From contig JALVWI010000314.1 of NCBI GenBank assembly GCA_027038335.1, forward strand, positions 1 to 21,781: a stretch of DNA of 21,781 bases. Reading direction: 5' to 3'. Both the position numbers and the translations under genes were made by a program. Below are positions 1-7,226 of this stretch, one piece after another (position 1 is the first letter of the stretch; every line of letters starts with the position of its first letter). The DNA comes from Campylobacterales bacterium. Lineage in GTDB: Bacteria; Campylobacterota; Campylobacteria; Campylobacterales; JALSKU01. The notes beneath the pieces are model-generated. The model was not told the origin of the DNA. It did no database searches and saw nothing but the letters and a program-made list of their open reading frames with translations.

Positions 1-2
1 TA

Positions 3-470
3 TTATTTTTTATCAAGTTCTATGACATAAGTACCGCTTAAAATATCATGAAGTGTTTTATGATCTTTTCTAAAAAATGCTACAAGTTCACCTATGACAA
101 TAGTTGAAGAGATTACAAAAAATATATATCTTAAGATAGATTTGACAAATGAAGGTTTTTGTTTTGTTTTTGCATCTATGACTTTTAAATTATAAGCTTT
201 ATATCCCGGAGTTTGTCCTTTTATACTCCAAAAAAGTATCATGATAATACCGTAAACTATCCACAAAGAGTTTCTGGCAATTAGTGAATTTTGCATATCA
301 TCTTTACCATTCATAATAATATAAGTTACAGTATAAGCAAGAGGCATCATGATCATAAACATATCTGTTAAAAATGCTTTTATCTTAGAAGGAATAGAGG
401 CATAAGGGGTAGTATCTTGAATAATTTTTTTCTCAGATTTTTTACCCTTTTTTATGTCTCTCCATCTCAT
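3..470 (-). CDS. RDD family integral membrane protein
   Basis: Small membrane protein of the RDD family; no specific substrate can be assigned. From the chosen start it has 155 residues: a basic N-terminus (MRWRDIKKGKK), a first hydrophobic helix pair beginning at AFLTDMFMIMMPLAYTVTY, another helix containing WIVYGIIMILFWSIK, the typical GQTPGYKAYNLKVIDAKT segment, and a last helix near the C-terminus (YIFFVISSTIVIGELVAFF) followed by HKTLHDILSGTYV, a classic RDD ending. I chose the ATG at 470 rather than an upstream in-frame ATG at 518, because it overlaps the pyrE stop by one base (TAATG) and has GAGGA just upstream. It is last in the secG-frr-pyrE operon and probably translationally coupled to pyrE. 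A membrane protein downstream of pyrE is also what I recall from Campylobacter. Family call fairly sure; function unknown. Confidence 0.8.
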   Translation of the reverse strand: MRWRDIKKGKKSEKKIIQDTTPYASIPSKIKAFLTDMFMIMMPLAYTVTYIIMNGKDDMQNSLIARNSLWIVYGIIMILFWSIKGQTPGYKAYNLKVIDAKTKQKPSFVKSILRYIFFVISSTIVIGELVAFFRKDHKTLHDILSGTYVIELDKK

Positions 471-1078
471 TAGTTTCCTCTGCTTCCCGGTTTTATAGCT
501 TTGCTTCCATCTTTGCATAATGGACAGCTTGAGGGATCATATATCTCAAATTCAAAATTGCCTAGAGCAAAGAAAGGTTTATCAGTAGGTAGTTTGCACT
601 GGGCTTTTGGCTCTTTGTTTTCTTTGTAAATTTTGCAAAAGCCTCGATTTGCTAAAGCAGCAAATCCTACTATTTTTCCACCCAATTTCTGAATAACTTC
701 AGCTGCTTCAAGAGCTGAACCTCCTGTGGTGATGATATCTTCACAGATGAGTACTTTTTCATCTTTTTCAATTTCAAAACCTCTTCTTAGGGTCATTGTC
801 TTGTTTACTCTTTCGGTAAAAATAAACCTAGCTCCTAAAGCTCTTGCCAATTCGTATCCTGCCAAAAGACCTCCAAGTGCAGGTGAACAAATCGTATCTA
901 CTTCAATACCGGCTTCATTTATCATTTTTGCTAATGCAGTTGCTAGAAGTTCGGCTGTTTTTGGATCTTCTAAAACTTTTGCACTTTGGAGATAATATTT
1001 TGAGTGTTTGCCGCTACTCAAAAGAAAATGTCCTTCTAGTAAGGCATTGGCATCTATATATATTTGTCTTAAGTCCAT
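470..1078 (-). CDS. pyrE: Orotate phosphoribosyltransferase
   Basis: Converts orotate and PRPP to orotidine 5'-monophosphate in de novo pyrimidine synthesis; cytosolic. 202 residues. The PRPP-binding signature VLICEDIITTGGSA lies at about residues 109-122, with the acidic pair E113-D114. The N-terminal segment LLSSGKHSKYYLQ is typical of the family. The C-terminus holds CPLCKDG and IKPGSRG (about residues 185-201), as in the PyrE subgroup of Thermus-like and epsilonproteobacterial enzymes, and further cysteines at 148 and 161. It starts 3 nt after the frr stop and overlaps the RDD gene by one base, so it belongs to the same transcript. Nothing looks damaged. Confidence 0.95.
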   Translation of the reverse strand: MDLRQIYIDANALLEGHFLLSSGKHSKYYLQSAKVLEDPKTAELLATALAKMINEAGIEVDTICSPALGGLLAGYELARALGARFIFTERVNKTMTLRRGFEIEKDEKVLICEDIITTGGSALEAAEVIQKLGGKIVGFAALANRGFCKIYKENKEPKAQCKLPTDKPFFALGNFEFEIYDPSSCPLCKDGSKAIKPGSRGN

Positions 1079-1081
1079 CAG

Positions 1082-1642
1082 TTATACTTTCATAAGTTCA
1101 GTTTCTTTGTTTTTGACAAGTTTGTCAACTTCTCCTACAAAGTCATCTGTTAATTTTTGTATATCATCATGGGCTTTTTTGCTTTCGTCTTCTGTGATCT
1201 CTTTCTCTTTTTCAAGATGCTTTATCTTGTTGTTTGCATCTTTTCTTACATTTCTTATGGCTACTTTTGCTTTTTCACCCATAGCTTTTGCTTTTTTTGC
1301 ACTCTCTTGTCTTTGCTCTACTGTCATAGGGGGGAAGAAAAGTTTTATACTTTCACCGTCGTTGTTTGGATTGACACCTATATTTGCTCCTTGGATGGCA
1401 TGTTCTATATCTTTTAATATATTTTTCTCCCATGGACTTATGGTGATAGTTGTAGCATCGGTTGCCAAAACGGTAGCTACTTGATTTAGTGCGGTTGGTG
1501 TACCGTAGTAATCAACTTTGACATTATCTAGTATGTTTACCGAAACCTTTCCGCTTCTAAGTGTGGTAAAATCTTTTTTTAGAGCTTCAATACTCTTTTG
1601 CATAGACTCTTTTGTATTTTCTTTTATTTTATTTAGTGCCAT
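1082..1642 (-). CDS. frr: Ribosome recycling factor
   Basis: Dissociates the post-termination ribosome together with EF-G; cytosolic and essential. 186 residues, very close to the usual 185. Diagnostic segments are FTTLRSGKVSVNILDNVKVDYYG (split here as RSGKVS and DYYGTPTALNQVA), the SPWEK motif of domain II, the GVNPNNDGESIKLFFPP stretch and RRxx-type helix VRKDANNKIKHLEK. The start ATG at 1640-1642 has AAGGA about 6 nt upstream. The first 14 bases overlap the 3' end of the polysaccharide deacetylase gene, which suggests coupled translation. Ribosome recycling factor next to pyrE and near secG is a conserved arrangement in Campylobacterota as I recall it. Confidence 0.97.
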   Translation of the reverse strand: MALNKIKENTKESMQKSIEALKKDFTTLRSGKVSVNILDNVKVDYYGTPTALNQVATVLATDATTITISPWEKNILKDIEHAIQGANIGVNPNNDGESIKLFFPPMTVEQRQESAKKAKAMGEKAKVAIRNVRKDANNKIKHLEKEKEITEDESKKAHDDIQKLTDDFVGEVDKLVKNKETELMKV

Positions 1643-2645
1643 ATTTATCCTTTATCAAAAGTTTTGTTTCAATTGCATTTTTTACATTTATAACTATTCT
1701 ACTTCTTTTTTTTATAAGTTTTTTATCTATTTTTTCATCAATCAGTCCATGTTTCACCTTTAGCTTGTTCCAACCATATCCGCTGAGGTAATATCCGGCT
1801 GATTTAACACTGTTATTGTATAATTTTGCCATAATCTTTTTTAAAATTCCATTTTTTGGATACTCTTTTGGAGCTATTATGTCTATATTAAGTTTTTTAT
1901 AATTCAAATCTCTTTTTAAGTTACTTTTTCCTACCAATGCATTTCTATCCAAGTCATATATGTTACTATATTTATTTACAGCTCCGATATTTTGATTTAT
2001 AATGGCTTCAAAACCAAACTTTTTTGCTATATTTTGTACCCTCTTGTCATACTCTCCGTAAGGGTATGCAAAATATTTTGGAGTTATACCAAGTTTTTTC
2101 TTGATAAGTTCAAGCCCCTTTTTAAAATCATTTTTTAGATATTTATCGCTTTTATATGTCATGTGCGGATGAGAGTATGAATGAAATTCCAAATTTCCAT
2201 ATTTTGATATCTCTTTTAACTCTTTCCATGAGGTATAGTCCGGATATTTATCTTCAGTAGCTTTTACATATATAAAAAGTGAAAATGGATAATGGTATTG
2301 TTTAAAGATTTTAAGCCCATTTTGATAAAAACTTTTGAAGTTATCATCTATGGTAAGTATTACCCATTTGTCATCTATTTTTTGATGATTTTTCAAAGCA
2401 TCCACCAAAGTATCAAGTTTTATAACTTTATAGCCATTATTTTTAAAGTATTCAAACTCTTTTTTTAACTCTTTTATGGATGTATCGGTTGTAGGATATC
2501 TTGAATCACCAAATCTATGATAAACAAATATGTGAGCATCACTTAAAAGAAACGTAGGGTATAAAAGAAAGGATAAAAATAGCTTTTTTATCCTTTCTTT
2601 TTTTAAAATATTTTTACTTAGTAGTTGGAGCTTTTGGAGCTTCAT
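1629..2645 (-). CDS. Polysaccharide deacetylase family protein (NodB fold), exported
   Basis: Carbohydrate esterase 4-like enzyme that would remove N- or O-acetyl groups from a cell-surface or cell-wall glycan; the substrate is not evident. 338 residues. The hydrophobic segment LFLSFLLYPTFLLSDA (about 22-37) looks like a signal peptide or anchor. Catalytic motifs are present: TIDD at 98-101 (D100 base, D101 metal ligand), HSYSH at 155-159 (H155 and H159, metal), and FAYPYGEYD at 192-200. The opening VYHRFGDSRYPTT resembles PgaB-like deacetylases. The only ATG before the signal segment is at 2645, inside secG, giving a 32-nt overlap; the DNA right after the secG stop forms a 17-bp hairpin inside this reading frame. 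The true start is therefore uncertain. Its 3' end overlaps frr by 14 nt. Exact enzyme specificity unknown. Confidence 0.82.
   Translation of the reverse strand: MKLQKLQLLSKNILKKERIKKLFLSFLLYPTFLLSDAHIFVYHRFGDSRYPTTDTSIKELKKEFEYFKNNGYKVIKLDTLVDALKNHQKIDDKWVILTIDDNFKSFYQNGLKIFKQYHYPFSLFIYVKATEDKYPDYTSWKELKEISKYGNLEFHSYSHPHMTYKSDKYLKNDFKKGLELIKKKLGITPKYFAYPYGEYDKRVQNIAKKFGFEAIINQNIGAVNKYSNIYDLDRNALVGKSNLKRDLNYKKLNIDIIAPKEYPKNGILKKIMAKLYNNSVKSAGYYLSGYGWNKLKVKHGLIDEKIDKKLIKKRSRIVINVKNAIETKLLIKDKYGTK
2563..2601. repeat. 17-bp perfect inverted repeat (hairpin) just past secG
   Basis: Arms 2563-2579 and 2585-2601 are perfect reverse complements around a 5-nt loop (TAGCT). It starts 13 nt after the secG stop in the direction of transcription, where an intrinsic terminator would sit. 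The stem is AT-rich but includes GG/CC and G/C pairs. The uridine run beyond the stem is short in the operon direction (stem ends in TTTT, then ATACCC) and better in the opposite direction (seven T in a row). It lies inside the predicted N-terminus of the deacetylase, so it may act as an attenuator rather than a full stop. Confidence 0.7.
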
Positions 2646-2961
2646 TTGTTTTTGTTGCAGTAGGTATAGAAGGTATTACAGGAGCTTTTTTGATGGGTTT
2701 TTCAACTTTTATATCTTCCGCTAATGAGGCTTTTTTTGATTTGTTGTACACATATCCGAGAGCCAAAGTATTTACTATAAATAAAAATCCTACAACAAAT
2801 GTAAACTTTGCCAAAAATCCTGCAGGTCCTTTTGCCCCAAAAAGTGACTCATTACTTCCGCTGTAAGCTCCAAGTCCTATGGAAGAACTTTTTTGTAAAA
2901 GTACAGCAATAGTAAGTATCACGGCAAGAATAAATTGTAAAACCAATATAATGGTTGTCAT
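2614..2961 (-). CDS. secG: Preprotein translocase subunit SecG
   Basis: Small inner-membrane subunit of the SecYEG protein-export channel. 115 residues with the two expected helices: residues about 3-21 (IILVLQFILAVILTIAVLLQ) and about 50-69 (FLAKFTFVVGFLFIVNTLA). Between them is the family signature QKSSSIGLGAYSGSNESLFG followed by GPAGFLAK. The tail is Lys/Pro/Ala-rich (APVIPSIPTATK), as in other epsilonproteobacterial SecG. The ATG at 2959-2961 follows AAGGATACTAACT, a plausible ribosome-binding site. It is the first gene of the operon; a -10-like TATACT lies upstream on the minus strand at 2988-2993. Downstream, the deacetylase gene overlaps its last 32 nt. Confidence 0.95.
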   Translation of the reverse strand: MTTIILVLQFILAVILTIAVLLQKSSSIGLGAYSGSNESLFGAKGPAGFLAKFTFVVGFLFIVNTLALGYVYNKSKKASLAEDIKVEKPIKKAPVIPSIPTATKTNEAPKAPTTK

Positions 2962-2987
2962 AGTTAGTATCCTTTTATAAAAAATAG

Positions 2988-2993
2988 AGTATA
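2988..2993 (-). promoter_or_regulatory. Candidate -10 element for the secG operon
   Basis: On the minus strand the sequence reads TATACT, 27 nt before the secG start codon. No -35 hexamer is obvious, which is usual for Campylobacterota sigma-70 promoters. It overlaps the candidate -10 for the divergent methyltransferase gene. Based on sequence likeness only. Confidence 0.35.
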
Positions 2994-2995
2994 AT
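2990..2995 (+). promoter_or_regulatory. Candidate -10 element for the BioC-like gene
   Basis: A perfect TATAAT on the plus strand, 63 nt before the TTG start at 3059. It lies between the arms of a short inverted repeat, AAAAATAGA at 2980-2988 and TCTATTTTT at 3001-3009. Both divergent genes could thus be controlled from one overlapping site. Inference from sequence only. Confidence 0.35.
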
Positions 2996-3058
2996 TTTAT
3001 TCTATTTTTAGATTAGCCTTGAATTATATCTAAAAAATATTAAATATAGGTTTAAAAG

Positions 3059-3772
3059 TTGATTTTACCATTTGAAAAAGAGTTTTCAAAAAATGCTTCA
3101 AGTTATAACATGTATAACATCATACAAAAAGAGGTAGCAAAAAAGGTTATCTCTTTGATTGAGAATAGTCCAAAAAGGATACTTGATCTAGGCTGTGGAA
3201 GTGGAGAAATTTTCAATCTTATAAATTGGAATTTAGAGAGTTTTACCGCAGTTGATATATCCAAAAAAATGTGTGAACTTCATCCTAAAAATCCATATAC
3301 TGAAGTTATCAATGCCAATTATGAGGATGATGAGTTATATGAGATGCTAAGGCGGAAAAAATTTGATATGGTTGTATCTTCATCATCACTACAATGGTGT
3401 TCAAATTTGGATAACATGGCTAAAAAGATTTCAAAACTCTCAAGAAATTGTGTTGTGTCTCTTTTTTGTGAAGGAACATTTAAAACTATATATAAACAAA
3501 GTAAACTTGAGCCATTTTTACCAAACCGTAAGGAAGCTTTAGAGGTTTTTGAAAAATATTTTGATATAGAATATAGTATTGAAAACTATAATCTATTTTT
3601 CGAAGATAATATTGCTAAATTTCGCTATATAAAAAAAAGTGGGGTAAGCGGCGGCAAAAGAAGACTTAGTTTTAAACAAACAAAAGATTTGATAAAAAAT
3701 TATCCACTTGATTATTTAGAGTTTGAAGTATTGTATATAAGATCTAAAATTCCTTTGTATAGAGCAGATTGA
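3059..3772 (+). CDS. SAM-dependent methyltransferase, BioC-like
   Basis: Class I methyltransferase, probably a malonyl-ACP O-methyltransferase (BioC type) that opens the biotin pathway by capping malonyl-ACP. 237 residues. The opening PFEKEFSKNASSYNMYN is typical of BioC (F..AA..Y). The SAM motif ILDLGCGSGE is at about 41-50, the acidic residue of motif II is in VDIS at about 66-69, and the motif-IV-like SSSSLQWCSN follows; in BioC proteins this position often reads SN.ALQW. The C-terminal IKKSGVSGG also recalls the LK.TGV.G segment of BioC. The start is TTG at 3059, with TATAGG about 8 nt upstream; no in-frame ATG fits better. No other biotin gene is in the window, so the exact substrate is an inference. 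The 3' end overlaps tamB by 29 nt. Confidence 0.72.
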   Translation: MILPFEKEFSKNASSYNMYNIIQKEVAKKVISLIENSPKRILDLGCGSGEIFNLINWNLESFTAVDISKKMCELHPKNPYTEVINANYEDDELYEMLRRKKFDMVVSSSSLQWCSNLDNMAKKISKLSRNCVVSLFCEGTFKTIYKQSKLEPFLPNRKEALEVFEKYFDIEYSIENYNLFFEDNIAKFRYIKKSGVSGGKRRLSFKQTKDLIKNYPLDYLEFEVLYIRSKIPLYRAD

Positions 3773-6700
3773 CTCCCTCGGCACTTTGTTGTACATTTAC
3801 ATCTATTTGGATAGTTTTGCTTAATGAATACTGGATAATAATGCTTGAAATTACATCATTTTTGTAGATAACTCTTACTTTATCATTTAAACTCAATCCT
3901 ATCTCATAGCCAAATCTTTTGTCTTTGGAGCTTAGTATGTTTAGTGTATCTATGTTGATATGGGTAGTATTTTGAAACATTTTTTTTAGTCCGATACCGT
4001 AAAGAAGTGAGTTTAGAGATATAGAAGTACCTGAATGACTGCCAAATCTAAAAACATTATTTGCGGGTTTTCCAAACAATATATAGGACATAATGTCATT
4101 TTGATTCATAGGTGGATTTGATGAAAATATAAACAATGGCGAAGCTAGAGTATTTTCTATGTAAATTTTTATCTTTATGTCGTTTGGCAATTTGTATAAA
4201 AAGTTTAGATTTAGATAGGGGTTTAAAGGTGTGGCACCTCTTAGATAGACTCTACTTTTTTGTAAAATAAACTTTTTACCACTTTTTTTTATGCTTCCTT
4301 TTGTGATAGTTATCATACCTAGATATTCTTTAGCATTTCCCTCTTCTTGATAGATAAGAAAGTCAGGGATAAACTTTAACTTTATATCTTTAACTTCGTA
4401 AGAGATAGGTTTTGTTGCCTTTACAAATATATTTATCTTTCTTTTTAACGATCTGTTTAGATGTAAGTTTTGTATGATGATGATATCGTTATCCACAAGA
4501 TTGTATGTTTGTTTTGGTTTTATATGCAACACTCCTTTTAGCAGTGTAATTTTTCCGCTAAAATTTTGTTTGCCATTGGCTTTTATGATGACAGATATGT
4601 CGGCATTTGCATTGATATCGGCTTCTTTAGAAATGTAGTGGAAATTTTTTCCTCTTAATCTTAAATTACACTCATTTTTAAAAAGATTTGCTTTGCCTTT
4701 AAGAGTTAAATTATCAAATATGTAAAATTTTTTAAATACTACTTCGCCGTTTTTTGAAAAGCTTAATTTAGAGGGCTTGTTAGAATATATATAATGATTT
4801 TGTATATAAAAGCTATATCTGTCTATGATTGCATTCAAATTTTTTAGAGTAAATTGCAATGAAAAATCTTTTCCTCTATAAGGTTTGTCTTTATCAATAA
4901 CTGCCGTAAACCAAGGCATTTGCACTTTACTTGAAAAAATGATATCTTTTGATACGATTAGTTTTGAAGTAATGATAGCTTTTGCATCTATATAAAAGTT
5001 TCTTGTGGGTTTAAAAATCCCACTCTCTTTTAAAAATCTTTTTAAAGATGCTACAGTCGTATCAATATCCAAGGAGATACTTTTATCTTTTTTTATAATT
5101 CCTTTTATATCAAAATAACCTGAAGAAAGATTGCCCCATCCTCCAAGTTGTTCTTTTTTCTTAAAAAGTGTAATATTTAACATATTTGCATCTATATTTA
5201 AGACTTTACTATCTTTATCGCCGTAAAGCGTGATATATAAGGGTGAAAAGTTACTTATATCATGATCTTTAAAAAACTTATATCTTTTATTTGGTGTAAA
5301 TTTTACTCTTGCAAGGCGGTTTTGCCCAGTTAATTTGTATTTTGCTTTAAATTTTCCTAAAGAGTTTTTTATATGTGCTTCTCCTTTTATGTAAAAAGGA
5401 TCATAACTTATAATTGTACTAGAAGTTATATCGCTTTTTATATTTTTAAATATATTAGGAATATTCAAAAAATTCAATGAGCTTTTTTTGGCATCAAAAT
5501 TTAGATAAAATTTTTTATAGTCACCTTTTGCTTTAAAAGTATAGTTTTTGGCGATTCCTTTGAGTGTGAAATGATCCATATTTCCTTTGATGTCAACTTT
5601 TATATGCTTAAAAGGAAGTTTTATGCCTGTTTGCGAAATAGTAGCATTAAGTAATGAATTAAACTTTCCTTGCAAATTTATTTTTGCGGTTTGATTCATC
5701 AAGAGTTTAAAGTTGTCTTTTTTTATAGTGTAAAAAGTCTTGGCATTTATAAGGTTTGTTGCAAAAGGATAATGAAGTTTGATATCAATATTTTGCAAAG
5801 TTATATTTTTCAATACGGCTTTACTAATATCGGAGGATATATCAAGGCTATTTTTGGTAAATCTTATTTTTGAGATAAAAGGATAAGGAGTATATGAAAA
5901 GTATTTTAAATATTTTTTATCTATATACCATTTTGCATTTGCTAGATAGATACCTTTGCCATAATCGCCTTTGGCAATAATTTTTATGTAATGAGGCATC
6001 AAAATGGATATATCGACATCTTTGGCTGTAAAATTTTTGTAATTTATATTATTTGAGGTTATATTAAGTTTTACGGTACGGGTATTTTTTTGTAGATTTG
6101 CTTTTAGTGTAAGAGTTGTTTTATCTATTTTGTATTTTACTTTTAGGTTATCTGTATTGTTTTTTACTCTTGCTATTCCTTTTAAAACAAAAGGTAAACT
6201 CCATAATGTAGCTTTAGAGCTGATATTGTAGTCTTTGTATAGTGTATTTATCGCTATATCAGTTCTATGATAATTGCCGTTTATAGTGCACTTTAAACCT
6301 TTTGAACTAGCTTTTAGAAAAACTCTTTTTTTATTAGCATATAAGAAAGCTTTTATGTGTTCAAACGGTAGTTTAACGGATGAGTTTTTTATATCGGCTA
6401 CTATGGATGAGGTTAAATTTTGCTCTTTATTTATATAACCTTTTTGTTTAAGAGATAGTTTATATCCCTTATAGGACAATGAATATATGGCACTAAAATC
6501 GGCTTTATTCTGCTCCAAAGAGTAATTTGCTTTGAAGTTGATATTTTTTACTCTAAGTGATGAAATTTTTAGTGATTTTACATGAGAAGAAAGGTGTATA
6601 TTTTTCATATTTGCTTTTACACAAAAAGGTAAAACTTTTAAGTATGGTGTAAAGTTGTCGGTATTTAGCTCACCACTACCGTTAAAAATATTATTATCTA

Positions 6701-7226
6701 TCTTGCCTTGTAATTTTATTTGATATTTATTTTGCAATTTGGCTAAAAGTTTTATATTTTTAGCAATTATCTTATTTTGGTATGTCAAGCCTGTTATTTT
6801 GGTATCAATAGATATATTTTTATCTTTTAAATGAATATTAAAATGCTTTAATGTTATATTGGAGATAGAAAAGGGGTGCAAAGAGGTAGATTTTTTGCTA
6901 TCTTTTTTTAAAAGAGCAGGATATAGATCTGCATTATTTATGATAATGTCGGTAATTCTTGGAGCTTTTGAAAAAAGTTGAGGCAAAAAATAGGAGATAT
7001 GTAACTCTTTTGCTTTAAAAATGTCTTTATATTTTATATTTTTGAGTGTAATATTGCTTAGTAAAGATCCTTGTATGGTTTGGTACTGTATGCCATAACT
7101 TTTTATATATTTATCTCCTATATATTTTAAAAACTCATGTTTTGATAATATAATAGATACAATAGTTATGCTTATGATAAAAAAGAGTAAAATATAACTA
7201 AAAATATAAAAAATCTTTTTTATCAA
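3744..7226 (-). CDS. tamB: Translocation and assembly module inner-membrane protein TamB (DUF490)
   Basis: Periplasm-spanning AsmA-like protein that works with the Omp85 protein TamA in outer-membrane assembly; the TamB family is also linked to phospholipid transport to the outer membrane. 1160 residues. One N-terminal anchor helix (about 6-27, IFYIFSYILLFFIISITIV) is followed by a very long stretch of alternating polar and apolar residues, as expected for the hydrophobic beta-groove fold. The conserved C-terminal TamB domain is visible in GSIKKSGKKFILQKSRVYLRG, FSSNPPMNQNDIMSYILFG, and the final SIIIQYSLSKTIQIDVNV...GVNLLYTKEF. The start is TTG at 7226, overlapping the tamA stop as TTGA, with AGGAGA 8 nt upstream. 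It is last in the operon with tamA. The convergent methyltransferase overlaps its 3' end. Confidence 0.92.
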   Translation of the reverse strand: MIKKIFYIFSYILLFFIISITIVSIILSKHEFLKYIGDKYIKSYGIQYQTIQGSLLSNITLKNIKYKDIFKAKELHISYFLPQLFSKAPRITDIIINNADLYPALLKKDSKKSTSLHPFSISNITLKHFNIHLKDKNISIDTKITGLTYQNKIIAKNIKLLAKLQNKYQIKLQGKIDNNIFNGSGELNTDNFTPYLKVLPFCVKANMKNIHLSSHVKSLKISSLRVKNINFKANYSLEQNKADFSAIYSLSYKGYKLSLKQKGYINKEQNLTSSIVADIKNSSVKLPFEHIKAFLYANKKRVFLKASSKGLKCTINGNYHRTDIAINTLYKDYNISSKATLWSLPFVLKGIARVKNNTDNLKVKYKIDKTTLTLKANLQKNTRTVKLNITSNNINYKNFTAKDVDISILMPHYIKIIAKGDYGKGIYLANAKWYIDKKYLKYFSYTPYPFISKIRFTKNSLDISSDISKAVLKNITLQNIDIKLHYPFATNLINAKTFYTIKKDNFKLLMNQTAKINLQGKFNSLLNATISQTGIKLPFKHIKVDIKGNMDHFTLKGIAKNYTFKAKGDYKKFYLNFDAKKSSLNFLNIPNIFKNIKSDITSSTIISYDPFYIKGEAHIKNSLGKFKAKYKLTGQNRLARVKFTPNKRYKFFKDHDISNFSPLYITLYGDKDSKVLNIDANMLNITLFKKKEQLGGWGNLSSGYFDIKGIIKKDKSISLDIDTTVASLKRFLKESGIFKPTRNFYIDAKAIITSKLIVSKDIIFSSKVQMPWFTAVIDKDKPYRGKDFSLQFTLKNLNAIIDRYSFYIQNHYIYSNKPSKLSFSKNGEVVFKKFYIFDNLTLKGKANLFKNECNLRLRGKNFHYISKEADINANADISVIIKANGKQNFSGKITLLKGVLHIKPKQTYNLVDNDIIIIQNLHLNRSLKRKINIFVKATKPISYEVKDIKLKFIPDFLIYQEEGNAKEYLGMITITKGSIKKSGKKFILQKSRVYLRGATPLNPYLNLNFLYKLPNDIKIKIYIENTLASPLFIFSSNPPMNQNDIMSYILFGKPANNVFRFGSHSGTSISLNSLLYGIGLKKMFQNTTHINIDTLNILSSKDKRFGYEIGLSLNDKVRVIYKNDVISSIIIQYSLSKTIQIDVNVQQSAEGVNLLYTKEF

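Noticed and set aside
471..518. Start of the RDD gene at 518
   Set aside because: The 48 extra bases overlap pyrE in another frame, while the ATG at 470 forms a TAATG junction with GAGGA upstream.
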